DNA of 53,364 bases from Helochares maculicollis (lineage: Eukaryota > Arthropoda > Insecta > Coleoptera > Hydrophilidae): NCBI GenBank assembly GCA_033557835.1, contig JAWQRO010000131.1:1-53364 (forward strand), written 5' to 3'. The notes beneath the pieces were generated by a model. It had not been told where the DNA came from. It ran no database searches and worked only from the letters and a program-made list of their open reading frames with translations. The translations under genes were made by a program, and so were the position numbers. This document shows, piece after piece, positions 1-11,207 of the stretch; the stretch's first letter is position 1, and the number at the start of each line of letters is the position of its first letter.

Positions 1-1206
1 TATATAATTATTGTATTTTTTATAGCGTATTTTATTTGATTGATGTTAATTTTATGAATTAAACGCTATTTGGTAGCTATAGATGTTTATTTAGCTTTTA
101 GTCTTAACGGTTGCAAAGTGACAAACAAAAGCTGCATCTTTTGAGTAAATATTATAAAATCTAGCACATATTTGCACAGCTGCAGAGTGTAAATGAGTTA
201 AATAGCAAAGCTATTTCTTGAAATTTCCAAAAACTTAAGACTCTCATCGGTGCACAAATCATAATATAGTTAAAATGATTGTTTGAAAGAGTTCTCAAAT
301 GTACCGATTATTTGTAGATTAAGACTTCTTATGTTACTATTATGAAATTATAACAATTGAAATACTATGTAACTTTCTCATATCATTTCAAAAGATGCTT
401 ATTTTTATTGTTTACTCAGTTGTCTAATATTCATTTAGCATAAATTCCTTCACCTGTGCGATTACCAATATGAAATCAACACATCTCTCATATGTGTCAT
501 TGCCAGAATGAATACGAAAATACATTTTAAGTGTACTATTTCTAGTCATAAAATTTAAGTAATTGTTTGTCTTTTTTGCAATATGGGAAAATATCTAGAA
601 GGGTGGATTCTGGAGAAAAATTTCCTTTAACTCCAAAATTTCAAGCTCTCAATTCATGTATGAAATGGTTTTTCAACGAAGCAGTCATTGAAAGCCTTTC
701 ATGCGAATTGAATCTCTCCAATTTCGAATTTGATTTGATGATAATTTCCAAAATTAAAAGAGGATTGAACTGTATTTCTCTATTATAATTTTTGCTTGAA
801 TCTAACATTTCATCTAAGTCACTTTTGTCTCTCATTAAAATGTTTTTAAACTGCTACATATTTTTAAGGTATTTGCAATACCAAGCAATAATATAATAAT
901 CACATGCACCATAACTGTAATATTAATTATATATTAACATTAATAATTCTAATGTAATGATCACAACTGTCTGGCTGCAGATGGGACATATTAAAAAAAG
1001 ATTTTTACTATGCAATAAGAAAGACAATAACTATGAGTGCTGGAACGAACTAATAGAAACAATTTATGAATCAACACATGAAACAAAGAACACAACAAAT
1101 GCCTTCGCCGAGTACGCATTTGTCCAAATAATCTATACCTTCATTGGATGCATAACAATTGAAAAATAAGTTTCCATCAGAGATAGGATGAATATTTAAT
1201 TATTAC
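1..1206. other. Sequence 3' of HAO exon 5, no exon recognised
   Basis: This AT-rich stretch lies downstream of the last visible HAO exon on the minus strand and should be an HAO intron. I looked on the minus strand for the missing C-terminal part of the enzyme, including the family's Gly-Arg-Pro FMN-phosphate loop, and did not find it. The short open frames here (around 567-835 and 957-1169) resemble nothing I know and look like chance. Confidence 0.5.
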
Positions 1207-2068
1207 CATTTTTGCCCCTAGTGCCAATGCTTTAAAAACATCTGTGCCATCTCTTACGCCTCCATCCAAATAAATCTCCAGTTTATTCCCTACAGCTTTT
1301 GTAATTTCTTGAAGACATTCAATCTACAAATTTTAAGGTATGTTTTAAAACAAATATGTAAATATTAAAAACAATGTTTACATAATTTAACATAAGCTAT
1401 TTAACACATTATTACTCACTGTAGCCGGAGTACTATCCACCTGTCTAGCACCATGATTCGAGACAACTATGCCAGCAACTCCTAAATCAGCAGCTATTAA
1501 GGCATCCTCAGCAGTTAGGATTCCTTTTAAAATAATGGGTAAATTCGTAATTGACTGCAACCACTCCACATCTTTCCATTCTAACGAGGCATCAAATAAA
1601 CCTTGAACATAATTATTCAAACCTGACCCTTCCACTTTCTTGTTTATCTTGACAGCTTTTTCTCCTTCAAAATTTGCAAAACGCAAATGAGGTGGTAGAG
1701 TGAATTTATTCCTCATGTCAGCTAGACGTAATCCAAAAAATGGGGTGTCCACTGTCAACACCAATGCTTTGTATCCTGCAGCTTCAGCTCTCTTTACTAA
1801 CTGAAGTGTTACTACCCTGCACATAAAAAGTATTTCCACATGTAGTTGAATACAATGAACAAAATCTACATATACATTTATAGCTATTAAAAATATGTGT
1901 TTACCTATCAGTATAAATATAAAGCTGAAACCATTTCACCCCCTTAGGCGCTGCTTCAGCAATTTCTTCAATACTACTTGTCGCTATAGTTGAAGCAATA
2001 AAAATTGTGCCCGCCTTTTCTGCAGCTAAAAAGTCAACAATTATCTAGATAGACACACACACACATAG

Positions 2069-2104
<36 letters not shown>

Positions 2105-3717
2105 GACAAAAATCTTTTATTTCAAGAGATTATTTAATTTGGCTCAAATTATTTGATTTGAGTCTCATATTTGACTCGTTTCATTTTATGATTTCTTGCT
2201 ATTTAAAGAAATTTCATAATGCCTCTCGTAAAACTCCAGGACCCTACTAACGAAAACCTTAGCTGAGCATTTTTTACAATCTTCTCTTGATGTCAGTTTT
2301 TTATCACCAAGGAAGTTTTTCAATTATAAAACAAATTATAGTAATCACTTGATGCCATGCTCAACATTAGATGGATGCATCAAAATTGCTGAATCTATGT
2401 CCCAAAGTTTCTAGCGAGTTATTATATGCATGTCCAGATGGAATACAATACTTCTGCTGTTGACTAATTTTGTCTGATACTAGTCAATTAATAGTATCAA
2501 CAGCTCAATTGGTAAAATTAGAAATCCGAATTTAGAGTTTGGAAGCAATTGTTTCCAGTCTCACCAAATGCACAGCAAATTCTTACAGTCTGTTAGATCA
2601 AATTTGGACATTATTTGAGTCACTTCCTGAACCTTAGTATAAAACCCACTTGTAATCCCCAATCAACATCCTTTTAAAAATAGGTAGTTTTCATTTTGTT
2701 TAACCAATGGTTCACAGATGGGAACATATAGTATTTTTGTTGATAATGACTGGTTGCTGGAATTATACGTATGAGGTGCATCAAATATTAAAAATACAGA
2801 AACAGAATAGACTAATTCAAAATTGTACTAGAAGCATTTGGAACATAAACACCATTCACAATTTCAGCTACCTGGGTTGTATTTTCATGTTTATCAAAGC
2901 AAAATTGTAAAATATATCCAATTTCCTCTTTGTTACCTTTCATTTTTTGCACTTTATAATGTACAACATAATCGACTGATTAAAAACCCCTAAAAAATAT
3001 GTTAGATCTTAGCAGGTATATGTTTTTCTCGAGAAAAAATAATGAATTTCTTTTCCCCCAATCCAATATTTGAATGATATATGCACTGATAAAATAAAGA
3101 GTTTTATCAGAAATTGAATGAGTTTAAAGACAATTAGTCCTGCAAACTACCTTTGTATGTATTAATACATTTTTAAGTATATACATATTTTCATTACTGC
3201 ATAATGTACAAAATAGATCCTAAAAAATGACAGAATCAGAATTTAAAAGATCTAGTGCTAACTTGTTTGTTTTAATGTTAACTTAAAATGCATAAATTGT
3301 TGAAAGGACTCCCTTATACTTAAAAAATGTTTTATAAAATGTCTACCTTTCACATTAGCACATTCCCCATCAGGATGAGCCATCCGCTGCATGGCAGTGG
3401 GAGAAATTCCAATCGGCATACTCACTGTATGACCCAAAATCTTTGAACTCAAATTTCGATTCAAAACATTCCTCAGTACTCTTGGTCTAATGCGAAACCT
3501 AAACAAAGTCAATTGAACAGTTTGTGCTAACCACAATAGCCAATTGTACAAGAACTTTTTTTCTCTAAAATAATATTACTCACTCAGAAAATGCCTTTTT
3601 ATTATTCTCCAAAGTCTGCTGCTGCCCAGCTCCACTTCGGTAGTAATCCAACGCTAATTTCGGCAAAACTTTATGGGCATAGTCTTCAAAATCTTGCACA
3701 CAAACTAGCGAATCCAT
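1207..3717 (-). CDS. HAO1: 2-hydroxyacid oxidase (glycolate-oxidase family), C-terminus outside window
   Basis: FMN-dependent oxidase converting a 2-hydroxyacid and O2 into a 2-oxoacid and H2O2; members are usually peroxisomal. Coding exons on the minus strand are 3717-3584, 3498-3347, 2025-1905, 1816-1420 and 1323-1207, all with GT-AG junctions, giving 307 residues against about 370 for the family. The start fits MDSLVCVQDF, which aligns with the family N-terminus. Catalytic and FMN residues are visible: Tyr26 (DYYRSGA), Gln129/Tyr131 (QLYIY), Asp159 (VDTP), Lys233 (LKGIL), and His257/Arg260 in SNHGARQ. Exon 5 carries the FMN-binding LDGGVRDGTDV motif and ends in frame at a GTAATA donor. The last ~60 residues, including any C-terminal peroxisome signal, are not in the window. 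The Trp lining the active site of glycolate oxidases is Ile109 here, so a longer-chain substrate is possible. HAO1 versus HAO2 type is not settled. Confidence 0.93.
2053..2101. repeat. (AC)n/(AT)n microsatellite in HAO intron
   Basis: A short AC run (about 2053-2064) is followed by an uninterrupted AT run (about 2070-2101). It lies about 30 bp upstream, in transcript orientation, of the acceptor of the exon ending at 2025. It is a plausible length polymorphism. Confidence 0.95.
2205..2640 (-). mobile_element. Mariner transposase relic in HAO intron
   Basis: Minus-strand frames, interrupted by stops and frameshifts, follow the C-terminal half of a mariner transposase. In order they give a CIW.DWK-like piece (near 2550), KLVNSRSIVF matching the residues before the HQDNARPH catalytic segment (near 2470), a damaged HPPYSPDLAPSD segment read partly as ASSDYYNL (near 2350), and then NFLGDKKLTSRED and EFYER (2220-2310). 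No inverted repeats were found. The piece is dead and sits in the intron between the exons at 3347 and 2025. Confidence 0.75.
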
Positions 3718-3722
3718 TTTCA

Positions 3723-4015
3723 CTGCAATATAATCTATAACTTTGTTAGCACAAGTTCCAAAGACTTTAAATAATGTAAAAATAATGATCCCAGGAAAAC
3801 AATATTATGATCAGAAATTAAAGATAAGACTTGGCCTTTAGAGATAAAACAATTTTGTTTAAACATTGATGCCCGAACAAAAACCTACCTCTTATCAACT
3901 GGAATGTTTCGCTTCAGTTTCTCTTGTGTAATTCTATTGAACCAGAGACAGCGCAAAATAGAGATTGTGTCTAAAAATGTCTCCCTATTAAATTTTTATG
4001 TTAAGAGAGAGTGCA
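3723..4015 (-). other. Candidate HAO 5' untranslated exon and first intron
   Basis: On the minus strand the HAO start codon lies 5 bases after a good acceptor (intron ends at 3723). Upstream, a consensus donor reading GAG|GTAGGT falls at 3889/3888. The simplest model is a leader exon from roughly 4015 to 3889 and an intron of about 165 bp. The transcription start is a guess. Confidence 0.45.
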
Positions 4016-4097
4016 AGTTGCGTCAACTGGCGGCATAATAACATACTAAATATCACTGGAAATGTAATTCACACACTACTATATCAATAAAAAATGT

Positions 4098-4437
4098 TTA
4101 TTTTTGGAATCTAAAACAACATAAAATGTCAGTGAATGTAAAATATAAACAATCTTAGCAAATTATTTCATGAGATTCATAAATCAAAAACAATTTTTTT
4201 AGAGAAGTGCAATTTTATTTTCGTGCTTTATTTTTTACAAAATTTTTGTGCATAGTAAAATAATTTGTAAGTACACAATACATATCTAAAAAATAATAAA
4301 AAATTCTTGGTACACCTCAATTTTTAATTGGAAAATATTTATACAGCATTCATAGATTCTTAAACATTAAACATATTTACTTAATACATACTATTATTAA
4401 GACAGTTATTTTTGCTTTAAGTATGTACAAATTTATT
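4098..4437 (-). terminator. Candidate poly(A) signals for IDH2
   Basis: Read on the minus strand, AATAAA occurs at 4437-4432, 4232-4227, 4219-4214 and 4103-4098, downstream of the IDH2 stop at 4644. The first gives a 3'UTR of roughly 230 bases; the last ends within 100 bases of the proposed HAO leader exon. Which signals are used cannot be told from sequence. Confidence 0.5.
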
Positions 4438-4643
4438 TAAACACCATTTAGCTACACATTGATGTAACTTCACTTAAAACAAAAATGATTAAAATAATAG
4501 TTTATATACATGTAAAATGCAATATTTTACAATTAATTGAAAGAAATTGATTTAGTTTAAATTTGTTTATGAATTATTTATAATTTTGGTTTTAATTACT
4601 TTAGTTTCTTTAGCATTCATGTTGATTAGCATGCTATTTTTTC

Positions 4644-7600
4644 TTATTTCATTTTCTGCTCAAGTGTTTGTGCAATAGCTTCCAAAAAGTCTTGAGTATT
4701 CAAATACATGCTAGAATTAACATTTTTAAGGCCATGGATTGTAATAGCCAAGTCTTTTGTCATTTTGCCAGATTCAATGCAGTCAACACAGGCTTTTTCA
4801 AGGGTCTCTGCAAATTTCACCAAGTCCGGTGTGTGGTCCAAAGTTCCACGATGGACCAAACCTCTGGTCCATGCGAAAATTGAGGCTACAGGGTTTGTGG
4901 AAGTTTGCTCTCCTTTTTGGTGCATCCTAAAATTGCAAAATATTGTTTTTAAATCTGTGTTCCACTCAGGAATCCAAACAAAACTATACTCGGCTTTTCA
5001 AACATAATTTAGTAAAAGTTTAATTTTAATGGTATATTAAACATCAAAGTCTTAATTGAGTAAATTGTGGATATTGAAATCGTCAGAAATAAATGTATCA
5101 TAGAACATTGTGAATAAAATATATGAAATCATTACAGTTGAGTCTGTATAATTTTTAAAATTGTTCGGTGTAAAGTATTGCAATCTGTCAGTATAAAAAA
5201 GCTCACATACCTGTAGTGCCTGGTGACCGTACCATGGGCCGCTTCAGTTTCCATTGTTTTTCCATCTGGGCACATAAGAACGGATGTCATCATACCTAAA
5301 GACCCATATCCTTGGGCTACAATATCAGACTGGACATCTCCATCATAATTTTTACAAGCCCAGACAAAACCTCCGGAAGACTTCAGCGCTTGGGCTACCA
5401 TATCATCTATCAATCGGTGCTCATACCAAATTTTAGCGGCTTCAAACTTCGCCTTGTATTTACTGCAATTACCATGAATTATCAGTTCTTCAATATTCAC
5501 AATAAATATGTACTTTAATGATTTTTTTTTAAGTTTAGTGTGTTTTTAATTAATGTTGCAGAGACATACCTTTCGTAAATTTCCTGGAAAATATCTTTGA
5601 ATCGGCCATCGTATTTTTTCAAAATTGTGTTTTTCGTAGACAAATAGAGTGGCCATTTCTTCTGAAGAGCGACTTGGAATGAGGAATGGGCAAATGCTGC
5701 AATGCTCTCATCAGTATTGTACATGCCTAATGCAACACCGCCACCCTTGAAGTTGAAGAGATCATACCTTTGTACCTTTCCATCTTCTCCAGTGTATACT
5801 AATTCAACCTAGAAGCATACATTTGTTAATTATAAATTATTTGATTGCTTCTAATTTAGTACTACATTGAAATTTTATAAATAATACTTATGAAAACATC
5901 TAATGTGATAATATTAATAGCTCAGATTAAGGGCTTATTCTAGTCTAGAAATATTTTTTTTTATTTTTTCAATATTTTTAAAGCCTAGACTTTTAAGAAT
6001 ATGAGACTAAAAAGATATTTTTAAGTTCGTTATTTGCAAAGTTTTTGTGACGAGCCGATTAAACTGGTTTGGCCGGAGCAAATGCACAATAGTTGGTAGA
6101 AAAATTTACTATAGGAAAAATCTTTATATTAAATAAATCCATAGAAATATATTATGTGGAAAGGGTTTGTAACTTATTGATTTTGAATCATTTCATATGT
6201 AGCATTTAGTTTGGCTTAGTTTAGTTGCAATCATAAAATGTGTTTCGTGCAGAATTTTATAATAAAATATTTTGAATGCTTTAATAAAGACCATGTCGTG
6301 TGAAATGGATAAAACAAGTAAATATGGAAGTAATTTTGAAAATTAGAACCGTCAGAATTTAATACTGATTCCGAAGCTTGTACATTTGTTGTCAGCCACA
6401 GTGAAGGTCGAATAAACTGTTCTGAATTGTGAACATCTAATGCTTCAAAAGAAGCTAGAACAGCTGAAAGAACTTCAAAAACCATACGTTTTAAAAACAA
6501 AGAAAGCCGAATGTAAGACTCAGGGATCACTATTTAATAAATTGTGAGTATTATGTAAAAGTACTATTATCTAATTACGACTTTAAATGTGAGTTTCTCA
6601 AAATTACTTTTTTGCCTTTGCTGACATGATATTTCAAGTTTTGGTTAACCGATTTACTAAAAATCTTCATAAATCTTCTTTATACATTCTTCTATATCCG
6701 AGACCTTAGATGCATCATAAGGAACAAATGCATATGTTAGAAGCATCAAAGGAAAATAGGTGACTTTTTTCAGGTGAATTAATTTATTTTTCTATCGCTT
6801 GTCTTTTTGTATGTGGTAGGCAATGTACTGTTAATTTAAGATATTATTAAACTACTTATTAAAAACCAAATATATGTATTATTTAAGGTATGTCGGTAGA
6901 TTAGGGAACTATTCTTCTAGTGTAAAATATGGACAGCATATGATGGTTCAGTCGCATTTTTTTATAGTTTATACCTTTCCTGCCCCAGGAACAACAAAAT
7001 CTTTGGCTTTATATTGGTCTCCATGCGCATGACGGCCTATGGTAATTGGTTGGATCCAGCCAGGCACCAATTTAGGAATGTTTTTGCATATGATTGGTTC
7101 CCTAAACACTGTGCCCCCTAAGATATTTCTAATGGTACCGTTCGGAGAGAGCCACATTTTTTTCAACTTGAATTCTGCAAAACATTATATTTAAGAAGCG
7201 CATTGGTTTTGTGAACGAGTGAATGACACCCGTTTGATGTAGTATTATGCAATTTTAACATGTTTAAAAAGTATTCACCTTTTACCCTTTGTTCGTCTGG
7301 TGTTATAGTGGCACATTTGATTCCGACATTGTATTTTAAAATTGCATGGGCAGCATCTATTGTAACTTGGTCATTTGTTTGGTCCCTAGTCAAAATAAAA
7401 TTATAGGTTTAAGTGTGAACATACGGATGTAAAAAGCATAGATTTATTTGAAGCAATGGATTAGTTAGATCAAAATTTAGTCTAGAAAATGTATTGAAAA
7501 TACCTGTAAGGCAAGCCTAGATCATAGTACTTGCAATCAATCTTAACGTAGGGAAAAATTAATCGTTCCTTAATTTTTTCCCAAATGATTCTAGTCATCT

Positions 7601-10295
7601 CATCACCATCCATCTCAACAACTGGATTGACAGCTTCGATTCTTTTTTGGGTTCCATCTGAAATTTTGAAATAGATCTTAAATTATTCTCTCTTTCTCTG
7701 CCTCTCTCTCCCCTACTCTCCTTCTCTTGCACTTTTAGAAAAACATGCATATAATCAATACTGGAAGAGTATATGTAAAAAACAGTATTTCTAAATCAGT
7801 ACTTCAATAAATAAATTTTTAACTCAACCTTGACTTTTTATCATCTTTAAAGATAAATTAGAGTAGAAACATCAATGTTTTATATTTGTAGCATATGTAA
7901 ATGTTTGTGCTTTCAGAAGAGTGCATTGTTATTAAGTGTTCTTTAAAATTATAGTCATTTATTATTTGTAATTTTTAGAGGTATAACCAGCAAGTGACAA
8001 TGTGAGTACTTATTTTATACCATAATTAGAATCAAACACTTTGCTAATGTCTAAGTTTAAAGTATTTTGTTTGGTAATTTTGTTGGGCCGAGGTCACACA
8101 TTTATTCGATTTTATTTTTATACAAAAGAGTGTATTGTTAATGTCTTAATTGCATATCTAGCACTTTTTGGTGCTTTAAATGTCTGTGTAAAGTTTCAGT
8201 GAAACACTAATTTAAAGCCTTTTTAATCAAATATTTGCTTCAACTTGCCTCGTGGCAAAGAAAGACAGTTATTGTATTTGTATCTGCTTTTATATTTAAA
8301 TAAGTAATGCAAGATCGATGTCTGCTACATTTAAAACTTGTTTTTGGAAATACTAAATACGGCAAGACATCGTCATTAATTCAGATCAGGTAGAAAAATG
8401 CCTGTACACCTGCATTATCCACAACACACTTGTATTTCATCGTCTTCTACCTGACAAAAGTGCAACCTGTAAGACCCATAACGGTACAAGAGATATAAAA
8501 TCCCTCTGAAATACAGACGATGATGCAGGTCAATATGCGCCTCGTTTTGCCCTTTGCAGAAGAAACATGCAACACCGCAAAAGTGTAACATCGGAGAGCA
8601 AGAGGACGTTGACTCCGCAGGGGTAAGGCCCAATAAATCAACCTCACATCGCCCACCATGTAACGATCACAGAAAATCCTCTGGTAACATGTAGCTTCTA
8701 TATAGACAATCAGGGGAGTAATGAGCAAAAACCGTGGAAAGAGCCAAACCAGAAACTAGAAGCGACTTGACAAGATTTTTTTTGAATAAATTTTGCCCGC
8801 TTGCGAAACCGCTTTATATCGATTATAAATACACACATGTTGCTTTGCCAAAGCCAAATTCTTTTTGATGATCACGGCATGTAAAATTTGCAGTTCATTC
8901 TCGGCGATCGAAATGGAATTACATATCTCGGTGTTTGTTTTAAATTTATACGTTTCACCCGCATTTGAAATTTTGTAAACCTAAATACTTCGTCGCAATA
9001 TGTGAAAAAGTTGAACGAGCAAAAAATTGCAAAGGAACCGCGTATTTAAATACTTTTTTAATCTAGAGCCATAACAATCCGATCTCATTGAAAACGTGGA
9101 TAATTCAATGTCATAAATTCGATAAAAAATGTACAGTTAAGAATTTGGCGTTATCAAGTATTTTAATTGTCGATAAGCCCAAATTTGATGATAAGGATAT
9201 AGAGACATTAAGAGCATTTTCCACGTGCGAGTGCATTTTTCGCATTGGGTCAAAATAATTTGCCTGCAAGGAACGTGACCTTTCGTCGTGTTGATCATTG
9301 CAAACATTTAATCAAGTATTTTTTTTTATTGTTTGTTGAACTCCTGAAGTGGATCATGTATTGAAAATAGGTCAATTTGTTTATTTGATATTTAGCGTAA
9401 ACATCCATCTGATTTACATTTTGCAAGTTTACATCTTTAAGAATCTACTGGGTATATTTATAGACGATAGGGTCAATTTATTCCTGATAAGGTGTAAAAT
9501 TTTACGAAACTACACGTGGATTCATGATAAAATAAATTGACCACGGGGGTATATCTTAAAAAATAACACGTGCATCTTCAGATCAACGATTTAAATTTAC
9601 GCAATAAATTTTTTTTATAAATACTGGTAATGTGGTTCTTGCACCCATAAACATGCGGTTACAGATTTAGATCCATACTATTAGTGTTTTGTTTAAATGT
9701 ATGCGAAACAGTAGTGGAAATAGAATAGGACATAGTGGAGTCGCACTAAAATTATTATAAAAGAAATATTTATATCGCCCTCCTGTGCGCGTGCTTATTG
9801 AGGTGCAAAACTGATTGGGCTTTTTCCAATGTTTTTAAAAATTATCAATTTTTCACTTCAATTCTTTTGACAATGTGATGAAAGTAGTTGGCTGAATAGC
9901 ATGGCACTACTTTGCATTTTCGAGTAGGCATTGTGAAGCTACTTTAAATTGAAAACTCAGTAAATAATATTTTGAAATTAATTAGATAATACAAAAACTT
10001 ATTTGAAAATTGGAAATAATTTGTATTTCAGAAGCAAGCAAGCTGAAGCGCCTTTGTATTATTTTTTTCAATACCTGCACATTTCCAGACAACAGTATTT
10101 TGGCGGGTAATTTAAAAAGTGACATCCAAAGCATAGGCTCAAAATGTGCTCAGTTACAAGCGTATGCTGAAACAATAAAATCACAGAAAATTACTTACAT
10201 GTCCTGTTCTGTTGTAAGGACGCTGCCGGCGCTATCACAGTCCTGTGACTGATTTCCCCAAGGGTTTTGCACAACTTATTCAAGGTACCCGCCAT
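4644..10295 (-). CDS. IDH2: Isocitrate dehydrogenase (NADP+), mitochondrial
   Basis: Oxidatively decarboxylates isocitrate to 2-oxoglutarate while making NADPH in the mitochondrial matrix. Seven coding exons on the minus strand: 10295-10199, 7657-7504, 7385-7279, 7174-6975, 5808-5570, 5462-5211 and 4926-4644. They sum to 1332 nt, 443 residues plus stop (human IDH2 has 452). Exon 1 encodes a basic, acid-poor N-terminus (MAGTLNKLCK...) that fits a mitochondrial presequence and joins in phase to the IDH core. Key residues are present: SPNGTIRN with Arg135 and Arg144 (human R140, R149), IGRHAHGDQY with Arg167 (human R172), and the family signature NYDGDVQSDIVAQGYGSLG. All three arginines altered in oncogenic mutants are wild type. 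Intron 1 is 2.5 kb. The C-terminus ends KMK, with no peroxisomal signal. Sequence is closer to IDH2 than to cytosolic IDH1. The next gene downstream on the same strand is HAO. Confidence 0.96.
7684..7735. repeat. CT-rich simple tract in IDH2 intron 1
   Basis: A run almost entirely of C and T on the plus strand, so GA-rich in the IDH2 transcript. It begins about 25 bases upstream of the acceptor of IDH2 exon 2, where a pyrimidine tract would normally be expected. The immediate acceptor still has its own short T-rich tract (TTTCAAAATTTCAG). Confidence 0.85.
8405..8760 (-). mobile_element. Possible LINE gag (zinc-knuckle) relic in IDH2 intron 1
   Basis: GC content rises here and minus-strand frames stay open for 70-90 codons. 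One frame reads SQRPLALRCY, then KGKTRR and a Cys-rich stretch. With one or two frameshifts the spacing resembles the tandem CCHC knuckles of ORF1 in R1/Jockey-type LINEs, preceded by the usual ..RPL.CYRC. No reverse transcriptase follows it. The match is weak, and a conserved non-coding element is the alternative. Confidence 0.3.
9471..9542. repeat. 12-bp perfect inverted repeat in IDH2 intron 1
   Basis: GGTCAATTTATT at 9471-9482 and AATAAATTGACC at 9531-9542 are exact reverse complements separated by 48 bp. The loop holds a second perfect palindrome, GTAAAATTTTAC. It may be a hairpin or the ends of a tiny inverted-repeat element; no target duplication is evident. Confidence 0.6.
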
Positions 10296-10500
10296 GTCTA
10301 ACCTCAAATTTTTTACAACAAATGCTGTCACTTATGCCGAAGTATCAGCGAAAAGTTTCACTAGCCTACGGCGGGTAAAATTCGAGTCAAGAGCCTAACA
10401 GCGTTGGGCGCCGGAAGAAGCCTCGAAAGCGAATGAGTGAGACTATCTGAGTGGGCTGATGGAGGCGAGAGATTATTTAAGTGAAGTTCATAGCGTGTTT
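10296..10500 (-). promoter_or_regulatory. Probable IDH2 promoter/leader with Ets (GABP/NRF2-type) motif
   Basis: Upstream of the IDH2 start codon on the minus strand, GC and CpG content rise sharply over the AT-rich surroundings. The block includes GGGCGCCGGAAG, in which CCGGAAG (10411-10417) is the consensus of Ets/GABP factors, recurrent in promoters of nuclear genes for mitochondrial proteins. No TATA box is obvious. The promoter role is inferred from position and composition only. Confidence 0.45.
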
Positions 10501-11207
10501 ACACGATAAGCAACCAACGCGCACGCCAATGTTTATGCTAAATCACTTTAGTATCAATTTTTCCTGCTTTCCTATGCCCCCCATACAAATTCACAAAATA
10601 CGAGGTTTTTTTCTTGCAATGCATTTTGCTCTAACTCATATTTAAAATAAATAGGTCTAATGAATTGTGTTTTAGCGCTTAATTAGGCTTCAAGGATAAT
10701 GTGATGCGTACGTAATTCAAACGGTGTTATCATATATGCAATGCCTTAGAACATCTTAGAACTATCTTTTAAATCGTTCTGGCACGTTAGAATACATATT
10801 AAGTAAGTACATAAGTATTTGTTGTGTGTAATATACAAATAAGTACAGTTTTTGCACCAAGTGTTTTTGTGCCATTCAGTTCTTATTACTAATTTTATCA
10901 GAGGCCTTACTTAGTTTTTTGATTTTTTGCAAAGGATAATCGTTTATTTCTACGAAATGGTAAATTTTATTTCAATCAAAGCATTTTCCATCCTTAACTA
11001 TAACTTTGACCATTTTTCTGCCAATTTATGGGCTCTATCGAAAAATTTGTATTTTTGATGCACTCCATTCTCCGAGTCATTATTTTGATTGCTTCGTAGT
11101 TTCTAAAGTGCTGATCTTGAAGAGCGCTTTGCATTGATCTGAGCTAATTGTAATCTGATGAGGCACGATCTGGAAAATTGGAAATATACGGTAGAATATC
11201 CCTTTTA

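Noticed and set aside
2707..2910. 67-codon plus-strand frame in the HAO intron
   Set aside because: No motif, AT-driven composition, opposite strand to the gene.
4668..5007. Plus-strand open frames over the last IDH2 exon
   Set aside because: They are antisense shadows of the IDH2 coding sequence on the minus strand.
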